Notes: generated by a model from the sequence alone, not told the origin. Positions 1 to 9,848 are shown, counted from the stretch's first letter. The stretch is DNA of 64,000 nucleotides from Microscillaceae bacterium (GCA_025054775.1 JANWZA010000002.1:60938-124937), one strand, 5' to 3'. A program made the numbers and translations.

Positions 1-375
1 GGTGTAAAAAGCAATTCCTTGAGTGTTCAAAAACTTTCGTACCTCTTCATCTCTTTGGCGGGCATAAGGTTCGTAATCATGGTTTGTGTAGACGGCTTTT
101 ACAGGGATTTGCTCTACAATTTGTTTCCAAATTTCTAAGGGGTAGCCGTAGTGCGTCCAAAGTAAACTACCTATTTTTCGTAATTCTTGGTGTAATTTTT
201 CCAAGCTTAAATGAATAAACTCTACACGTCGGTCTTTTTTTTCGCTAAGTTCGTCCAAGATAGCTTTATCGAAAATAAAAATGGGTAGCACTTTTTCATT
301 GTTTTTCAAAGCATGGTAAAGCCCTGCATTGTCGTCTAAACGTAAATCACGGCGAAACCAAAAAATAGTGAACAT
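1..375 (-). CDS. phr: Deoxyribodipyrimidine photolyase / cryptochrome family, N-terminal part (cut by window edge)
   Basis: Only the first 125 codons are present; the gene continues past the left edge. The protein begins MFTIFWFRRDLRLDDN, the hallmark opening of the photolyase/cryptochrome family, followed by a Rossmann-like pattern (PIFIFD, then VYTNHDYEPYARQRDE) typical of the N-terminal antenna-binding alpha/beta domain. CPD photolyases use blue light and FADH- to split cyclobutane pyrimidine dimers in DNA. The FAD-binding C-terminal domain lies outside the window, so a cryptochrome cannot be excluded. The start is the only ATG at the domain boundary. Confidence 0.9.
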   Translation of the reverse strand, partial: MFTIFWFRRDLRLDDNAGLYHALKNNEKVLPIFIFDKAILDELSEKKDRRVEFIHLSLEKLHQELRKIGSLLWTHYGYPLEIWKQIVEQIPVKAVYTNHDYEPYARQRDEEVRKFLNTQGIAFYT

Positions 376-546
376 AGTTCTTTTGTAATTTTTTTTCCAA
401 ATTTCTAACCTCAAAGCAAGGATTTTTGTTTGCTTAAGTTTATTTATTCGGCAAAACTGCAAAATTTCTTACACTATATTCTGTTACACTACAAAATGCT
501 TGACACAAAGAAAAATTAACCAAGGTGATCTTGCAATAAACTTTGT

Positions 547-1149
547 TTACCAACTTTGTATCCAAAAAAATACAAAAAGGACTACCCACAGAGCATCTAA
601 AAAGTGCCAATATGCTGTAACAAGCCTGATTTTCAATACATTAGGAGCATTGAGGCTGTACACGTAAGCATCTATGTAAGAGCGGTTACGATAGGCTTGA
701 ACAAGTAACCAAAGCAAACCTAGTAAACCGCCTAAAAGATGGAGCAGATGCAACCCTGATATAACATATAAGAAAGCCCCTGTAGGGTTGCCACGCAAAA
801 AGGTTTTGGATAATTGTAACTCTGCCCAGCCCAAAAATTGTGATATGCAAAAGCCTATTCCCAAAAAAAATGTAATCAAAACCGCTAAGCGATAGTGTTT
901 GTAATTCTCTTGGTCAAACAAACGATTTGCCCAGTGTAACGTAGCACTACTAGTAATTATCACAGCCGTACTTATCCAAAAAGCCCAAGGTAAAGCTGCC
1001 GCAGGAAGGTTATTTTTTGCTCTGATTCGCAGGTAAAAGGCAAGTAAAGCAAAGAAGGCAACACTTACCCCAATTAAAAACAAGGCTAATAAAAGTGTAT
1101 ATTTTTCACCGCGCTTGTTAGATAAAGCAGAAAACAGATTCATTACCAT
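547..1149 (-). CDS. ctaE: Cytochrome c oxidase subunit III (heme-copper oxidase, COX3 family)
   Basis: Integral membrane protein with about five hydrophobic segments. It carries the subunit III signatures GLHLLHLLGG (residues about 135-145) and YWHFLDALWVVLF near the C-terminus. Subunit III stabilises the catalytic core of the terminal oxidase and does not carry the hemes. About 200 aa fits the short, five-helix bacterial form. Upstream in-frame GTG codons exist, but the ATG at 1149 (or the next at 1143) is the better start. It stands alone: no subunit I or II gene lies beside it in this window, so it may be a second or separated copy. Confidence 0.85.
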   Translation of the reverse strand: MVMNLFSALSNKRGEKYTLLLALFLIGVSVAFFALLAFYLRIRAKNNLPAAALPWAFWISTAVIITSSATLHWANRLFDQENYKHYRLAVLITFFLGIGFCISQFLGWAELQLSKTFLRGNPTGAFLYVISGLHLLHLLGGLLGLLWLLVQAYRNRSYIDAYVYSLNAPNVLKIRLVTAYWHFLDALWVVLFVFFWIQSW

Positions 1150-1275
1150 AGCAAAAGAATAAGGAAATTTCACACCGAAGATGTAGTCTTTAAGTTAACT
1201 AACAACAATCTACACTAAAAGGTTGTTTGCCTTTAAGAGTTCACTTCGTAGCTTCTTTAAAGTCTAGTCTAAAAG

Positions 1276-1306
1276 TTGTTACGATATTATAATTTTTGTA
1301 GTTTTG
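1276..1306 (+). promoter_or_regulatory. Bacteroidota-type promoter for ndk
   Basis: TTG at 1276-1278, a 20-bp spacer, then TAGTTTTG at 1299-1306, matching the phylum's -33/-7 consensus (TTTG, then TAnnTTTG). It lies about 45 bp before the ndk ATG. Confidence 0.6.
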
Positions 1307-1351
1307 CAGCCAAATTTTGAGATTCTATTTATCAAACTTATTCTAATTCTA

Positions 1352-1771
1352 ATGATTACCAATCGGACTTTTACAATTATTAAGCCTGACGCAGTAGAGG
1401 CAGGCAGCAGCGGAGCGATCTTGAAAATGATAGAAGAGGCAGGCTTCAGGATAGTAGCTATGCGCATGACTAAACTTTCACCTGAACGTGCAGGGGAGTT
1501 CTATGCTGTCCATAAAGAACGACCTTTTTACAAAGGTTTGTGTACTTACATGTCTTCAGGGCGTATCATTGCCGCCATCTTAGAAAAAGAAAACGCCGTA
1601 GCAGACTTCCGCAAACTAATCGGAGCTACTGATCCTGCTCTTGCCGAAGAGGGAACCATCCGTAAACTCTTTGCTAAGTCTATTGAAGCTAATGCTATCC
1701 ATGGCTCCGACTCCGACGAGAGCGCCGCCATAGAAAGTAATTTTTTCTTTGCAGGAATGGATATATTTTAG
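1352..1771 (+). CDS. ndk: Nucleoside diphosphate kinase
   Basis: Transfers the gamma phosphate of ATP to NDPs through a phosphohistidine, balancing the NTP and dNTP pools in the cytoplasm. The 139-aa protein has the family opening [11 protein letters not shown] and the active-site segment NAIHGSDS with the catalytic His at residue 117, followed by the usual ES..FF ending. The reading frame is open further upstream, but the ATG at 1352 gives the family's normal length and places the promoter at a sensible distance. It is a single-gene unit between the divergent cox3 gene and a small opposite-strand ORF. Confidence 0.95.
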   Translation: MITNRTFTIIKPDAVEAGSSGAILKMIEEAGFRIVAMRMTKLSPERAGEFYAVHKERPFYKGLCTYMSSGRIIAAILEKENAVADFRKLIGATDPALAEEGTIRKLFAKSIEANAIHGSDSDESAAIESNFFFAGMDIF

Positions 1772-1859
1772 ACCTAATTTCTTTAGGTGTAAGGCAAAAT
1801 CTTAAGATATGTTACTTAAAATCGTACCTTACACCTTTATATATTACGACTAAATTAAA

Positions 1860-2048
1860 TTAAAAATCTTTTTCAAACTCATCCCTTAACTGCTCTTTAG
1901 CCCGACGTATCATATCCATAGGACGTTTTTTTGTGTTTATATTGATATTTTTAACTTGGGCAGGCTGAATACCCAAATTTTTTTGTGCAAATTCTAACAA
2001 TTCTTTGACTTGCTGTTCATTCTGCACAATGAAGCTAATGATTTTCAT
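1860..2048 (-). CDS. Hypothetical 62-aa protein
   Basis: Not recognised. The short protein starts MKIISFIVQNEQQVKELLEF, then has a basic, Lys/Arg-rich middle (TKKRPMDMIRRAK) and an acidic end (DEFEKDF). A beta strand followed by an amphipathic helix is a plausible fold. It fills an otherwise empty gap between ndk and the efflux adaptor, has an ATG start and codon use like its neighbours, and no larger ORF overlaps it. No partner gene is adjacent, so a toxin or antitoxin role is not supported. Confidence 0.45.
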   Translation of the reverse strand: MKIISFIVQNEQQVKELLEFAQKNLGIQPAQVKNININTKKRPMDMIRRAKEQLRDEFEKDF

Positions 2049-2240
2049 AAATGTAAGTTTAAGATCAATTTTTGTAGAAATTTAGTTAAGATTTTTACGT
2101 GAAAATAACCTTATTTTGCCTAAAACACAAATTTTTTTTGTAAAATATTTCTTATTCAGCCCAAATTATGCGTTACGAGCTATCGTCTTAGAAAAAAAGA
2201 GCCCGAAGTATATAACTTTCGTTGAAAATTAAACTAAATT

Positions 2241-3308
2241 ATGGGGAAAAAAATTCGCAATACTCTCGTTTTTTTGCTTTTGTTGGTATTAGTGGGTGTA
2301 CTAATTTACCCCCGCTTGGAAGTTGGTAAGTTTTCCTCTAATAGCCAAACGGCAAACAAGCCTAAGGATGTGCCTGTAGTGAAAGTAAAAGTACTTGATT
2401 ATCAAGTATTTGAGGATAAAATTATGAGCAATGGGACAGTTCTTGCTAATGAAACGGTAGAACTACGCCCTGAGGTTTCAGGAAAAATTACTTCAATTTT
2501 GTTCAAAGAAGGAGACTATGTTATGGCAGGTACTCCCCTTGTAACTATCTATAACGAGGAACTTAAAGCTCAATTACGCAAATTAGAAGCTAACAAAAAG
2601 CTAATAGAAACTAATGAATTTAGGCAAAAAAAATTACTAGAAAAAGAAGCTATTAGTCAACAAGAATATGATGTGGCTCAAAATCAATTAGCTACCATAA
2701 ATGCAGAAATAGAGGTGCTAAAAGAGCAAATTAAGAAGACGACAATTGTAGCTCCTTTTGATGGCGTTCTTGGTCTACGCTTGGTAAGTTTAGGAGCGTA
2801 TGTTTCACCTAATACCGTGATTACTAGTCTTACTAATTTCAATCCTGCAAAAATACAGTTTGCTATTCCTGCTAAATACGGTCATTTGGTAAACAATGGG
2901 AGTACTATTAGATTTTCCACTGAGAGCGATAACCGTATTTTTGAAGGAAAGGTTTATGCTATAGAACCTAAAATTGATGAAGCTACACGCTCTATCCAAA
3001 TTCGTGCACTTTGTCCTAATCCTAGCAAGCAACTTTTGCCGGGTGCTTTCGTGAGAGTAGAACTCATTATCCAAAAAACAGAAAAGGCGCTACTTTTACC
3101 CACAGAAGCCGTTATTCCTGAAATGGAAAATCACAAAGTTTTTGTAATCAAGGCAGGCAAAGCGCAACCTCAAAAGGTAGTGGTAGGTAACCGTACAGAA
3201 ACCGAAGTGTTAATTTTGCAAGGACTAAATAAAGGCGACACCGTAGTAACCTCTGGTATTTTAAAACTAAAAAAAGATATTCCTGTAAAAATAAAGGAAG
3301 TAATATAG
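2241..3308 (+). CDS. RND efflux periplasmic adaptor (HlyD/MFP family)
   Basis: Membrane-fusion protein that would link an inner-membrane RND pump to an outer-membrane channel. It has an N-terminal membrane anchor (residues about 7-25), a lipoyl/barrel-sandwich half (SGKITSILFKEGDYVMAGTPLVTI), a short coiled-coil hairpin (about 115-165, LRKLEANKKLIETNEFRQKK region), the second lipoyl half (TTIVAPFDGVLGLRLVSLGAYV), a beta-barrel and a membrane-proximal domain ending GDTVVTSGILKLKKDIPVK. Length is normal (355 aa). The pump gene that normally follows is absent: the next gene starts on the other strand with only 14 bp between the stop codons. Confidence 0.88.
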   Translation: MGKKIRNTLVFLLLLVLVGVLIYPRLEVGKFSSNSQTANKPKDVPVVKVKVLDYQVFEDKIMSNGTVLANETVELRPEVSGKITSILFKEGDYVMAGTPLVTIYNEELKAQLRKLEANKKLIETNEFRQKKLLEKEAISQQEYDVAQNQLATINAEIEVLKEQIKKTTIVAPFDGVLGLRLVSLGAYVSPNTVITSLTNFNPAKIQFAIPAKYGHLVNNGSTIRFSTESDNRIFEGKVYAIEPKIDEATRSIQIRALCPNPSKQLLPGAFVRVELIIQKTEKALLLPTEAVIPEMENHKVFVIKAGKAQPQKVVVGNRTETEVLILQGLNKGDTVVTSGILKLKKDIPVKIKEVI

Positions 3309-3322
3309 CTTCATGAGCAACA

Positions 3323-3796
3323 CTAACTCTGTATTTTGAGGATATTTTTCAAATTTATTTCGTTTTCTACTATATTTTGTAAGGTGTTTTCTGTCAGAAT
3401 TTTAATAGTTTCTATGCGTACTTGCAGAAAAATAGCTTTCATTCCGCAGGTATTTTCATCAATACACTCCTCGCAAGGTCGGTAGTAATTCAGACTCACA
3501 CAAGGTACGAGAGCAATAGCACCATCAAACAAACGAATAATGTTCGCTAAATTGATTTCTTCAGGCTTTTTAAGTAAAAAATAACCTCCACCTTTGCCTC
3601 TGCGTGAAGCTAAATAGCCTGCTTTGCGTAATTCTAGCAAAATAGTTTCCAAAAATTTTTTGGGAATACGCTCTGCTTCTGCAATTTCGCTGATAAGTAC
3701 GGTGTATTCCTTTGCTTGCTTTTCAATTGCCTCTTGTCTCTTGTGGGCTAGGTAAGTTAGGGCTTTAAGTGCATATTTTACTTTTTTAGAAAGCAT
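3323..3796 (-). CDS. Rrf2-family transcriptional regulator, probable Fe-S type
   Basis: A 157-aa winged-helix regulator. The N-terminal region MLSKKVKYALKAL is the Rrf2 signature, with a recognition region ISEIAEAERIPKKFLETILLELRKAG and wing RRGKGGGYFLLKKP. Four cysteines at about residues 99, 108, 111 and 117 form the cluster-binding loop seen in IscR/RsrR-like members, so it may sense redox state, nitric oxide or Fe-S supply. It is convergent with the efflux adaptor and lies upstream of the UXS gene on the same strand (32-bp gap), so the two could be co-transcribed. Its targets are unknown. Confidence 0.88.
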   Translation of the reverse strand: MLSKKVKYALKALTYLAHKRQEAIEKQAKEYTVLISEIAEAERIPKKFLETILLELRKAGYLASRRGKGGGYFLLKKPEEINLANIIRLFDGAIALVPCVSLNYYRPCEECIDENTCGMKAIFLQVRIETIKILTENTLQNIVENEINLKNILKIQS

Positions 3797-3828
3797 TATC
3801 TAAAGAAAGTTGTATTTAATTAGTAAAA

Positions 3829-4770
3829 TTACTCAATTTTTAAGGTTTTTTTGAAATATTCGTAAGTAATTTTCAGTCCTTCTGCTCGGCTTACTTTGGG
3901 TTCCCAGCCTAAAATTTCTTTGGCACGTGTAATATCAGGCTTACGTTGCTTGGGATCGTCCTTAGGCAGAGGCTTATAGACAATTTTTCTTGAAGTGCCT
4001 GTAAGTTTAATAATCTCTTCAGCAAATTCTTTGAGAGTAATTTCGTCAGGATTGCCGATGTTCACAGGGTAAACGTAATCACTCAAAAGTAAGCGATAGA
4101 CACCTTCCACTAAATCATCCACATAGCAGAAAGAACGTGTTTGTGAGCCATCTCCGAACACCGTCAAGTCCTCCCCTCGTAAGGCTTGACTCATGAAGGT
4201 AGGTAAAGCTCTGCCATCATCTAAACGCATACGCGGACCATAGGTATTGAAAATTCGCACAATTCGTGTTTCTAACCCATGATAGTTGTGATATGCCATT
4301 GTAATAGCCTCTTGAAAGCGTTTAGCCTCGTCATATACTCCTCTTGGACCGATAGGGTTCACGTTTCCCCAATAGTCCTCATTTTGAGGGTGAACCAGTG
4401 GATCCCCATACACCTCTGAGGTGGAAGCTACCAAAATGCGTGCCTTCTTAGCTTTGGCTAAACCTAGTAAGTTGTGTGTACCTAAAGAACCTACTTTCAG
4501 CGTCTGAATAGGAATTTTTAGATAATCTGCTGGGCTAGCAGGCGAGGCAAAGTGCAAAATATAGTCTAGATTACCTGGTACATGCACAAATTTAGATACG
4601 TCGTGGTGATAAAACTGAAATTCTTTAAGTGGAAACAAATGTTCTATATTTTGTAGTGAACCTGTGATGAGGTTGTCCATTCCAATTACCTCATAACCTT
4701 CCTTAATAAAGCGATCGCAAAGATGAGAGCCTAAAAAACCTGCTGCACCAGTGATAAGTACACGCTTCAT
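3829..4770 (-). CDS. uxs: UDP-glucuronate decarboxylase (UDP-xylose synthase), extended SDR
   Basis: Converts UDP-glucuronate to UDP-xylose with bound NAD, supplying pentose for surface glycans. The 313-aa protein has a GAAGFLGSH dinucleotide motif (residues 8-16), the UXS-specific stretch [18 protein letters not shown], and catalytic Tyr146/Lys150 in YDEAK, followed by [10 protein letters not shown] and [13 protein letters not shown]. These separate it from the RmlB/RfbB enzyme encoded elsewhere in the window. The start ATG is followed directly by the Rossmann fold. It lies downstream of no other sugar gene, so it acts as an unlinked supplier. Confidence 0.9.
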   Translation of the reverse strand: MKRVLITGAAGFLGSHLCDRFIKEGYEVIGMDNLITGSLQNIEHLFPLKEFQFYHHDVSKFVHVPGNLDYILHFASPASPADYLKIPIQTLKVGSLGTHNLLGLAKAKKARILVASTSEVYGDPLVHPQNEDYWGNVNPIGPRGVYDEAKRFQEAITMAYHNYHGLETRIVRIFNTYGPRMRLDDGRALPTFMSQALRGEDLTVFGDGSQTRSFCYVDDLVEGVYRLLLSDYVYPVNIGNPDEITLKEFAEEIIKLTGTSRKIVYKPLPKDDPKQRKPDITRAKEILGWEPKVSRAEGLKITYEYFKKTLKIE

Positions 4771-5329
4771 GCCTCGTATTTTGAAAATTGTTAAATGTTA
4801 AGTATAAGTATATCTATGGTTTGTAACTAATTTCGGGCTGTAAAGATAGTTCTTTTTCTCTTTTGTTTATAAGTTGGCTTTGGACAAAGTTCTATGGATA
4901 CAAAGAAATTCAACCTATTAACTTAGGCATTGTTGAAATTTATAGATACCAAGGTTTAGAATACGTTTTTTAGACTCTCAATTTGGTATAACTTTACTAT
5001 TTTGAATGGCATGGTCTTCAAAATTATTTCCTAACTCCCCTAAATATTTTACTTTGGTGAGTAAGTTTCCTCTCTAAACTGAAAATAAAACATAATTTTG
5101 AAGCTCTTTTCAACATAAATTAGCTGATTTATAGAGTTTTACACTATCATGAGAATATCATAATTTGCAGTAGCATGATCACAGCATAGCAGCCAAAAGT
5201 AATTACACAAAAGTAAAAACATTTCTCCTTAAAAAGGAGTATTAAAAAATAATAAAATAGTCAATAATCACTAATTTTGCACGAATTGTAATTTAATTTA
5301 ATCCTTCAAACAAACCAACCTACGAGAAT
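4771..5329. other. Long intergenic region between divergent uxs and etfA
   Basis: 559 bp without a credible ORF. It must hold the promoters of both flanking genes. A short inverted repeat, CTCCTT-AAA-AAGGAG, lies at 5225-5239, about 32 bp before the -7 element of etfA. I see no RNA-gene structure here. Confidence 0.5.
5272..5279 (+). promoter_or_regulatory. -7 promoter element of etfA
   Basis: TAATTTTG followed by C, the Bacteroidota -7 consensus, 50 bp before the etfA ATG. No clear -33 TTTG is visible at the right distance. The CTCCTT/AAGGAG inverted repeat lies just upstream and could be an activator or repressor site. Confidence 0.5.
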
Positions 5330-6304
5330 ATGTCTGTTTTAATCTTTGTAGAAACGGCAAACGGAGGAATCCGCAAAACTTCTTTGGAAGCAATAGGCTA
5401 TGGTGCTGAGGTAGCCAAAATCTATAATACTACTACAACAGCCTTGGTATTGGGTACGGAAGTTCCTCAAAATGAACTAGAAAAATTAGGTAATTATGGG
5501 GCTAACAAGGTATGGCAGGTAGCTGATGAACGCTTAAATCATGGGGTTATTCAGGCATATAGTCAAGCCATAGCCCAAGCTGCCCAAGCAGATGGAGCAA
5601 CTATTTTGATATTTGCTAAATCCTCTTTGGCTGATGCTGTTGCCTCGCGCGTAGCCATAAAATTGAAAGCAGGATTAGCTTCAAATGCTACCGAGCTACC
5701 TACCATAGATGGTAATACACTCAAGGTAAAACGTAGTGTTTACACAGGCAAAGCCTTTGAAATTATTGCTATTCATTCAGAAAATAAGATAATTACTATC
5801 AAAAAGAACGCTTATAGTCCCACACCTACCCAAACGCTTGCCAAAGTAGAGCAATTTACAGCTACACTTTCAGATAGCGACTTTAGCGTGAAACTTAAAG
5901 AAGTACAGAAAGTTACAGGTGAAGTCCTTTTACCGGAAGCTGATATAGTAGTCGCAGGAGGCAGAGGTTTGAAAGGACCTGAAAATTGGGGTATCATTTT
6001 AGATTTGGCAAAAACATTAGGGGCTGCCACTGGATGCTCTAAACCTGTTTCTGATTTGAACTGGCGCCCCCACCATGAACACGTAGGGCAAACAGGTATC
6101 AAAGTAAGTCCTAACTTGTATATTGCCGTAGGAATTTCGGGGGCTATCCAGCACTTGGCAGGAGTGAGTTCTTCAAAATGTATTGTAGTTATTAACAAGG
6201 ATGCCGATGCTCCCTTCTTTAAGGCAGCTGACTATGGTATTGTAGGTGATGCTTTTGAGGTCTTACCTAAGCTAACCAAAGCCTTTGCACAGGCTATGAA
6301 CTAG
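5330..6304 (+). CDS. etfA: Electron transfer flavoprotein alpha subunit
   Basis: Carries FAD and passes electrons from acyl-CoA dehydrogenases towards the quinone pool, as a heterodimer with EtfB. The 324-aa protein has the N-terminal alpha/beta domain (GAEVAKIYNTTTTALVLG) and the C-terminal FAD domain: GGRGLKGPENWGI (about 206-218), SKPVSDLNWRPHHEHVGQTG, and GISGAIQHLAGVSSSKCIVVINKD. The length is typical. The usual upstream partner etfB is not in the window: 559 bp of non-coding DNA and an opposite-strand gene precede it. A strong intrinsic terminator follows. Confidence 0.94.
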   Translation: MSVLIFVETANGGIRKTSLEAIGYGAEVAKIYNTTTTALVLGTEVPQNELEKLGNYGANKVWQVADERLNHGVIQAYSQAIAQAAQADGATILIFAKSSLADAVASRVAIKLKAGLASNATELPTIDGNTLKVKRSVYTGKAFEIIAIHSENKIITIKKNAYSPTPTQTLAKVEQFTATLSDSDFSVKLKEVQKVTGEVLLPEADIVVAGGRGLKGPENWGIILDLAKTLGAATGCSKPVSDLNWRPHHEHVGQTGIKVSPNLYIAVGISGAIQHLAGVSSSKCIVVINKDADAPFFKAADYGIVGDAFEVLPKLTKAFAQAMN

Positions 6305-6312
6305 CCAAATAG

Positions 6313-6353
6313 AAAAAATAGCAGTTATAAGAGTAACTGCTATTTTTTTTTTT
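6313..6353 (+). terminator. Intrinsic terminator of etfA
   Basis: Inverted repeat AATAGCAGTT / AACTGCTATT around an 8-nt loop (6327-6334), flanked by A and T runs so the stem is effectively 14 bp, ending in a long U run. Confidence 0.85.
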
Positions 6354-6481
6354 ATTTGCATCAGAAATAAAGGTAGTCTCATAAACTTTCAAGTGTAATA
6401 TCTGACTTACAAAACTGTGTAATTTCCAAAAAGTTTGGACTTAATTGAGTTGATATTAGTTTAGAGAAGTCTCTTTATTGC

Positions 6482-7258
6482 TTAAAGAACAATTTGCCCT
6501 TCAAAAACTTTTTCGGCTTTCCCTATTAAATAAATTTGCGTGAAACTGTTACCATGCTTTTCAAAACTTACTGCTAGTTCGCCTCCCAAAGTTTGAACTT
6601 GAATAGGACTTTGCATATTTCGCTCTATATGAGCAATTAAGGCAGCAGCCGTTACTCCTGTGCCACAAGAGTAGGTTTCATTTTCTACACCACGCTCATA
6701 GGTTCGTACAAAAAGTTGATTTTCACCAACTTGCTCTATAAAATTTACATTTGTTCCTTTTTCTCCAAACCTTTCATTATAGCGAATAGATTTGCCATGT
6801 GTAAGTACGTCAAATTGTTGTAAGTTGGTTACCCACTGAACGTAGTGTGGAGAGCCTGTGTTCAAAAAGTAAAAGATAGAATTTCGTTCTATTTCAGTTA
6901 CATTTTGCATTAAAAGGTGTATACTATCTTGCTGGATAAAAGCTTCATGCTCGCCATCAATTGCCCAGAAAGTGGTTCTTTTTTCAAAAATTCCCAAGCT
7001 TTGGGCAAATTTTACGGCACATCTCCCTCCATTGCCACACATAGAACCTTCTTGCCCGTTAGCATTGAAATATACCATTTCAAAATCGTAATGAGGTTTA
7101 GATTGGATAAGGATTAGGCCATCAGCTCCAATCCCAAACCTTCGGTGGCACAGAAAAGCAATTTGTTGCTCATTTAATCGGATAGTTTGTGAACGGTTAT
7201 CTATCACTATAAAGTCATTACCTGTGCCTTGATATTTATGAAAATAAATATTTTGCAT
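6482..7258 (-). CDS. dapF: Diaminopimelate epimerase
   Basis: Interconverts LL- and meso-diaminopimelate for lysine and peptidoglycan synthesis. The PLP-independent catalytic cysteines are both visible: Cys74 in MCGNGGRC and the second in YSCGTGVTAAAL near residue 208. The opening FHKYQGTGNDFIVIDN is the classical N-terminus, so the ATG at 7258 is chosen over an upstream in-frame codon that would prepend a hydrophobic tail. The resulting 258 aa is the usual length. It lies downstream of the rplS terminator and is transcribed the same way, so it needs its own promoter. Confidence 0.95.
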   Translation of the reverse strand: MQNIYFHKYQGTGNDFIVIDNRSQTIRLNEQQIAFLCHRRFGIGADGLILIQSKPHYDFEMVYFNANGQEGSMCGNGGRCAVKFAQSLGIFEKRTTFWAIDGEHEAFIQQDSIHLLMQNVTEIERNSIFYFLNTGSPHYVQWVTNLQQFDVLTHGKSIRYNERFGEKGTNVNFIEQVGENQLFVRTYERGVENETYSCGTGVTAAALIAHIERNMQSPIQVQTLGGELAVSFEKHGNSFTQIYLIGKAEKVFEGQIVL

Positions 7259-7304
7259 TATGAAAATACCGAAAAGATAAAAGATAGAGAGGTAAAAAAA
7301 TAGA

Positions 7305-7340
7305 AATAAAAAAAGCAAGTATCTTCAACAACTTGCTTTT
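7305..7340 (-). terminator. Intrinsic terminator of rplS
   Basis: On the minus strand AAAAGCAAGT, a 10-nt loop, then ACTTGCTTTT followed by more T residues: a 10-bp perfect stem with a U tail, 42 bp past the rplS stop codon. Confidence 0.8.
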
Positions 7341-7381
7341 CGAAATTGAAGTTAATTAGAAAAGGAGCTGAAGTGATATGA

Positions 7382-7780
7382 TTAATTTGCCTCTTTTGTC
7401 TCTCCTTTTTTGTCCTTTTCTAAGGTTCTTCCTTCTTTTACGCGTGCCGCTTTGCCCATTTTGCCGCGCAGATAATATAACCTTGCCCTACGCACCTTTC
7501 CTGTTCGTATGATTTCAATCTTTTCAATACTAGGAGAAAGTAGTGGGAAAATGCGCTCCACGCCCACGCCGTTAGAGATTTTACGCACTGTGAAAGTTTC
7601 GCCATTAGTATTAGGATTTTTACGCTGAATAACAATCCCCTTAAATTCTTGTATGCGGTCCTTGTTTCCTTCTGAGATTTTTACGTGAACGTTTATCGTA
7701 TCCCCTGGCTTGAAATCAGGAATACTTTTACGTCTTTCTTGATAGGCTTCCTCTACGATTGCCTTAATTATGTGATTCAT
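7382..7780 (-). CDS. rplS: 50S ribosomal protein L19
   Basis: Large-subunit protein at the interface with the 30S. The 132-aa sequence shows the family pattern [56 protein letters not shown] and [25 protein letters not shown]. The C-terminus extends as a charged tail ([13 protein letters not shown]). The rpsP-rimM-trmD neighbours common in other phyla are absent. A leader of about 110 nt precedes the start if the -7 element at 7895-7902 is used. Confidence 0.96.
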   Translation of the reverse strand: MNHIIKAIVEEAYQERRKSIPDFKPGDTINVHVKISEGNKDRIQEFKGIVIQRKNPNTNGETFTVRKISNGVGVERIFPLLSPSIEKIEIIRTGKVRRARLYYLRGKMGKAARVKEGRTLEKDKKGETKEAN

Positions 7781-7894
7781 ATATGTTACGTTATTAGTTT
7801 TACGCTTGTAAATTGAAAGACAAAAACCCAGTCGTTAAACATTTGAAAAACGATATTCTAACTATTTTCAGAGAGTAGTGTTGGAATTAGCTTG

Positions 7895-7902
7895 CAAATA
7901 TA
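7895..7902 (-). promoter_or_regulatory. -7 promoter element upstream of rplS
   Basis: Minus-strand TATATTTG followed by C. No convincing -33 element is seen. It implies an untranslated leader of about 110 nt on the L19 mRNA. Confidence 0.45.
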
Positions 7903-8003
7903 GTGAGTTTATTTGAGATTTTTGTAAAAAATTCTATCTATTTTCAATAGAAAAACGCACTTTCAAATTTAACTTGAAAGTACGTACTTCAAGGCAGTTT
8001 TGT

Positions 8004-9848
8004 TTAGCGTTCGCTAGCAAGTCCTGTTTTAGCGGGCAATCTCCAAAGAGCTGAAAGTAAGAGTTCACGCATGGCTATGTATTCTTTGGGTAATTTATCA
8101 TACATTTTCTCAAAAAGTTCCTCGTGGGCTAAGAGTTCTGCTTTCCATGCCTCGCTATCTACACGGATAATTTTATAGAAATCTTCTCTACTAAATTCAT
8201 AACCTCGCCAGTCTATATCTTCATAGCGAGGCATCCAACCAATAGAGCTTTCACGTGCCACCACGCGTCCTCTAATTCGGTCGATAATCCATTTCAAAAC
8301 GCGCATATTATCACTGAATCCTTTCCAAAGGAAATTGCCGTTTTCATCTTTTCTAAACCAATTTACTCCAAAGATACGAGGAGGATATTCCAAGTTACGT
8401 CCAAATTGGAGCCAATGATTAAAATAATCTGCCATATGATAGCCACAGAAAGGAAGCATGGCAAAGGGATCACGTCTTACTTTACCAATTTCCCCAAAGG
8501 CGGCAGCAGTCATTTCTGAACCCATAGTAGAGGCTAGGTATACTCCGAAGTTCCAATTAAAGGCTTGGTAAACGAGTGGTACGGTGGTACTTCGCCTTCC
8601 CCCAAAGATAAAGGCACTGATGATTACACCGTCAGGGTTTTCCCAGTCCTCATCTATACTAGGGCATTGCGAGGCAGGGACTGTGAAACGGGCATTAGGG
8701 TGTGCAGCAGGTTTACCACTGTTTTTGTCATAAGGGTTGCCTGTCCAGTCAATTAGTCCATCAGGGACTTCTTGAGTCAAACCTTCCCACCAAACGTCTC
8801 CGTCAGGGGTGATAGCTACATTAGTGAAGATAGTATTTTTGGCAATGGTTGCCATTGCATTAGGGTTGGTTTTGCAATTTGTACCAGGGGCTACTCCAAA
8901 GTAACCTGCCTCAGGATTGATGGCATGCAATTTACCTTGCTCGTCGGGATATATCCAAGCAATATCGTCTCCTACGGTAGTTACTTGCCAACCTTCCATT
9001 TCTTTGGGAGGTACAAGCATGGCAAAGTTAGTTTTTCCACAGGCACTTGGGAAAGCAGCGGCTACGTAAGTTTTTTCTCCGTCAGGGCTTTTTACTCCCA
9101 TAATTAGCATATGCTCTGCAAGCCACCCTTCCTCTCTGGCGATAGCCGAAGCGATACGTAGGGCTAAACATTTTTTACCTAAAAGTGCATTTCCTCCGTA
9201 GCCTGAGCCGTAAGAAACGATGGCTCGCTCTTCAGGAAAATGTACGATATATTTTACATTAGGATTGCAAGGCCACTTTACGTCCTCCTGCCCCTCGGCA
9301 AGGGGGGCACCTACGCTATGTAAGCATTTTATAAATTCTCCATCTTTGCCCAAAATGTCCCACACTTGTAAGGTCATGCGTGTCATGATTCGCATGTTTA
9401 CTACTACGTATTCTGAGTCAGTAATTTGAACACCAATTCGTGAGTATTTTGACCCTAAGGGACCCATGCTAAATGGGATAACATACATGTTTCGCCCTTT
9501 CATACAGCCTTTGAATAGGGCTTGCAAAGTGGCTTTCATTTCTTTGGGATTTACCCAATTGTTGGTAGGTCCTGCATCCTCTTTACGTAGGCTACAAATA
9601 AAGGTCCTGTCTTCTACACGAGCCACATCACTAGGGTCAGAAAAGCAAGCATAACTATTAGGCCTCTTTTCAGGATTAAGCCGAATGAAAGTGCCTTTAT
9701 CTACTAATTTTTGGCATATTTCGTTGTATTCTTCCTCTGAACCATCGCACCAATACACGGCATTAGGTTGGCAATAGTCTGCTGTTTGTTTTACCCAAGC
9801 TATTAGCTCCTCGTGAACCACTTGGGCAGGTCGTTGAGTTGTGGGCAT
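8004..9848 (-). CDS. pckG: Phosphoenolpyruvate carboxykinase, GTP type
   Basis: Interconverts oxaloacetate + GTP and PEP + GDP + CO2 for gluconeogenesis or anaplerosis. The 614-aa length and motifs are those of the GTP enzyme, not the ATP one: the P-loop in [13 protein letters not shown] with the mobile active-site Cys, the metal-binding region [46 protein letters not shown] and a C-terminal [19 protein letters not shown]. The ATG at 9848 starts MPTTQRP; an upstream TTG adds only two residues. It is a single-gene unit with no recognisable partner. Confidence 0.96.
   Translation of the reverse strand: MPTTQRPAQVVHEELIAWVKQTADYCQPNAVYWCDGSEEEYNEICQKLVDKGTFIRLNPEKRPNSYACFSDPSDVARVEDRTFICSLRKEDAGPTNNWVNPKEMKATLQALFKGCMKGRNMYVIPFSMGPLGSKYSRIGVQITDSEYVVVNMRIMTRMTLQVWDILGKDGEFIKCLHSVGAPLAEGQEDVKWPCNPNVKYIVHFPEERAIVSYGSGYGGNALLGKKCLALRIASAIAREEGWLAEHMLIMGVKSPDGEKTYVAAAFPSACGKTNFAMLVPPKEMEGWQVTTVGDDIAWIYPDEQGKLHAINPEAGYFGVAPGTNCKTNPNAMATIAKNTIFTNVAITPDGDVWWEGLTQEVPDGLIDWTGNPYDKNSGKPAAHPNARFTVPASQCPSIDEDWENPDGVIISAFIFGGRRSTTVPLVYQAFNWNFGVYLASTMGSEMTAAAFGEIGKVRRDPFAMLPFCGYHMADYFNHWLQFGRNLEYPPRIFGVNWFRKDENGNFLWKGFSDNMRVLKWIIDRIRGRVVARESSIGWMPRYEDIDWRGYEFSREDFYKIIRVDSEAWKAELLAHEELFEKMYDKLPKEYIAMRELLLSALWRLPAKTGLASER

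Noticed and set aside
8565..9654. Several plus-strand ORFs opposite pckG
   Set aside because: Mirror images of a well-conserved enzyme gene, with no recognisable protein motifs or start signals of their own.
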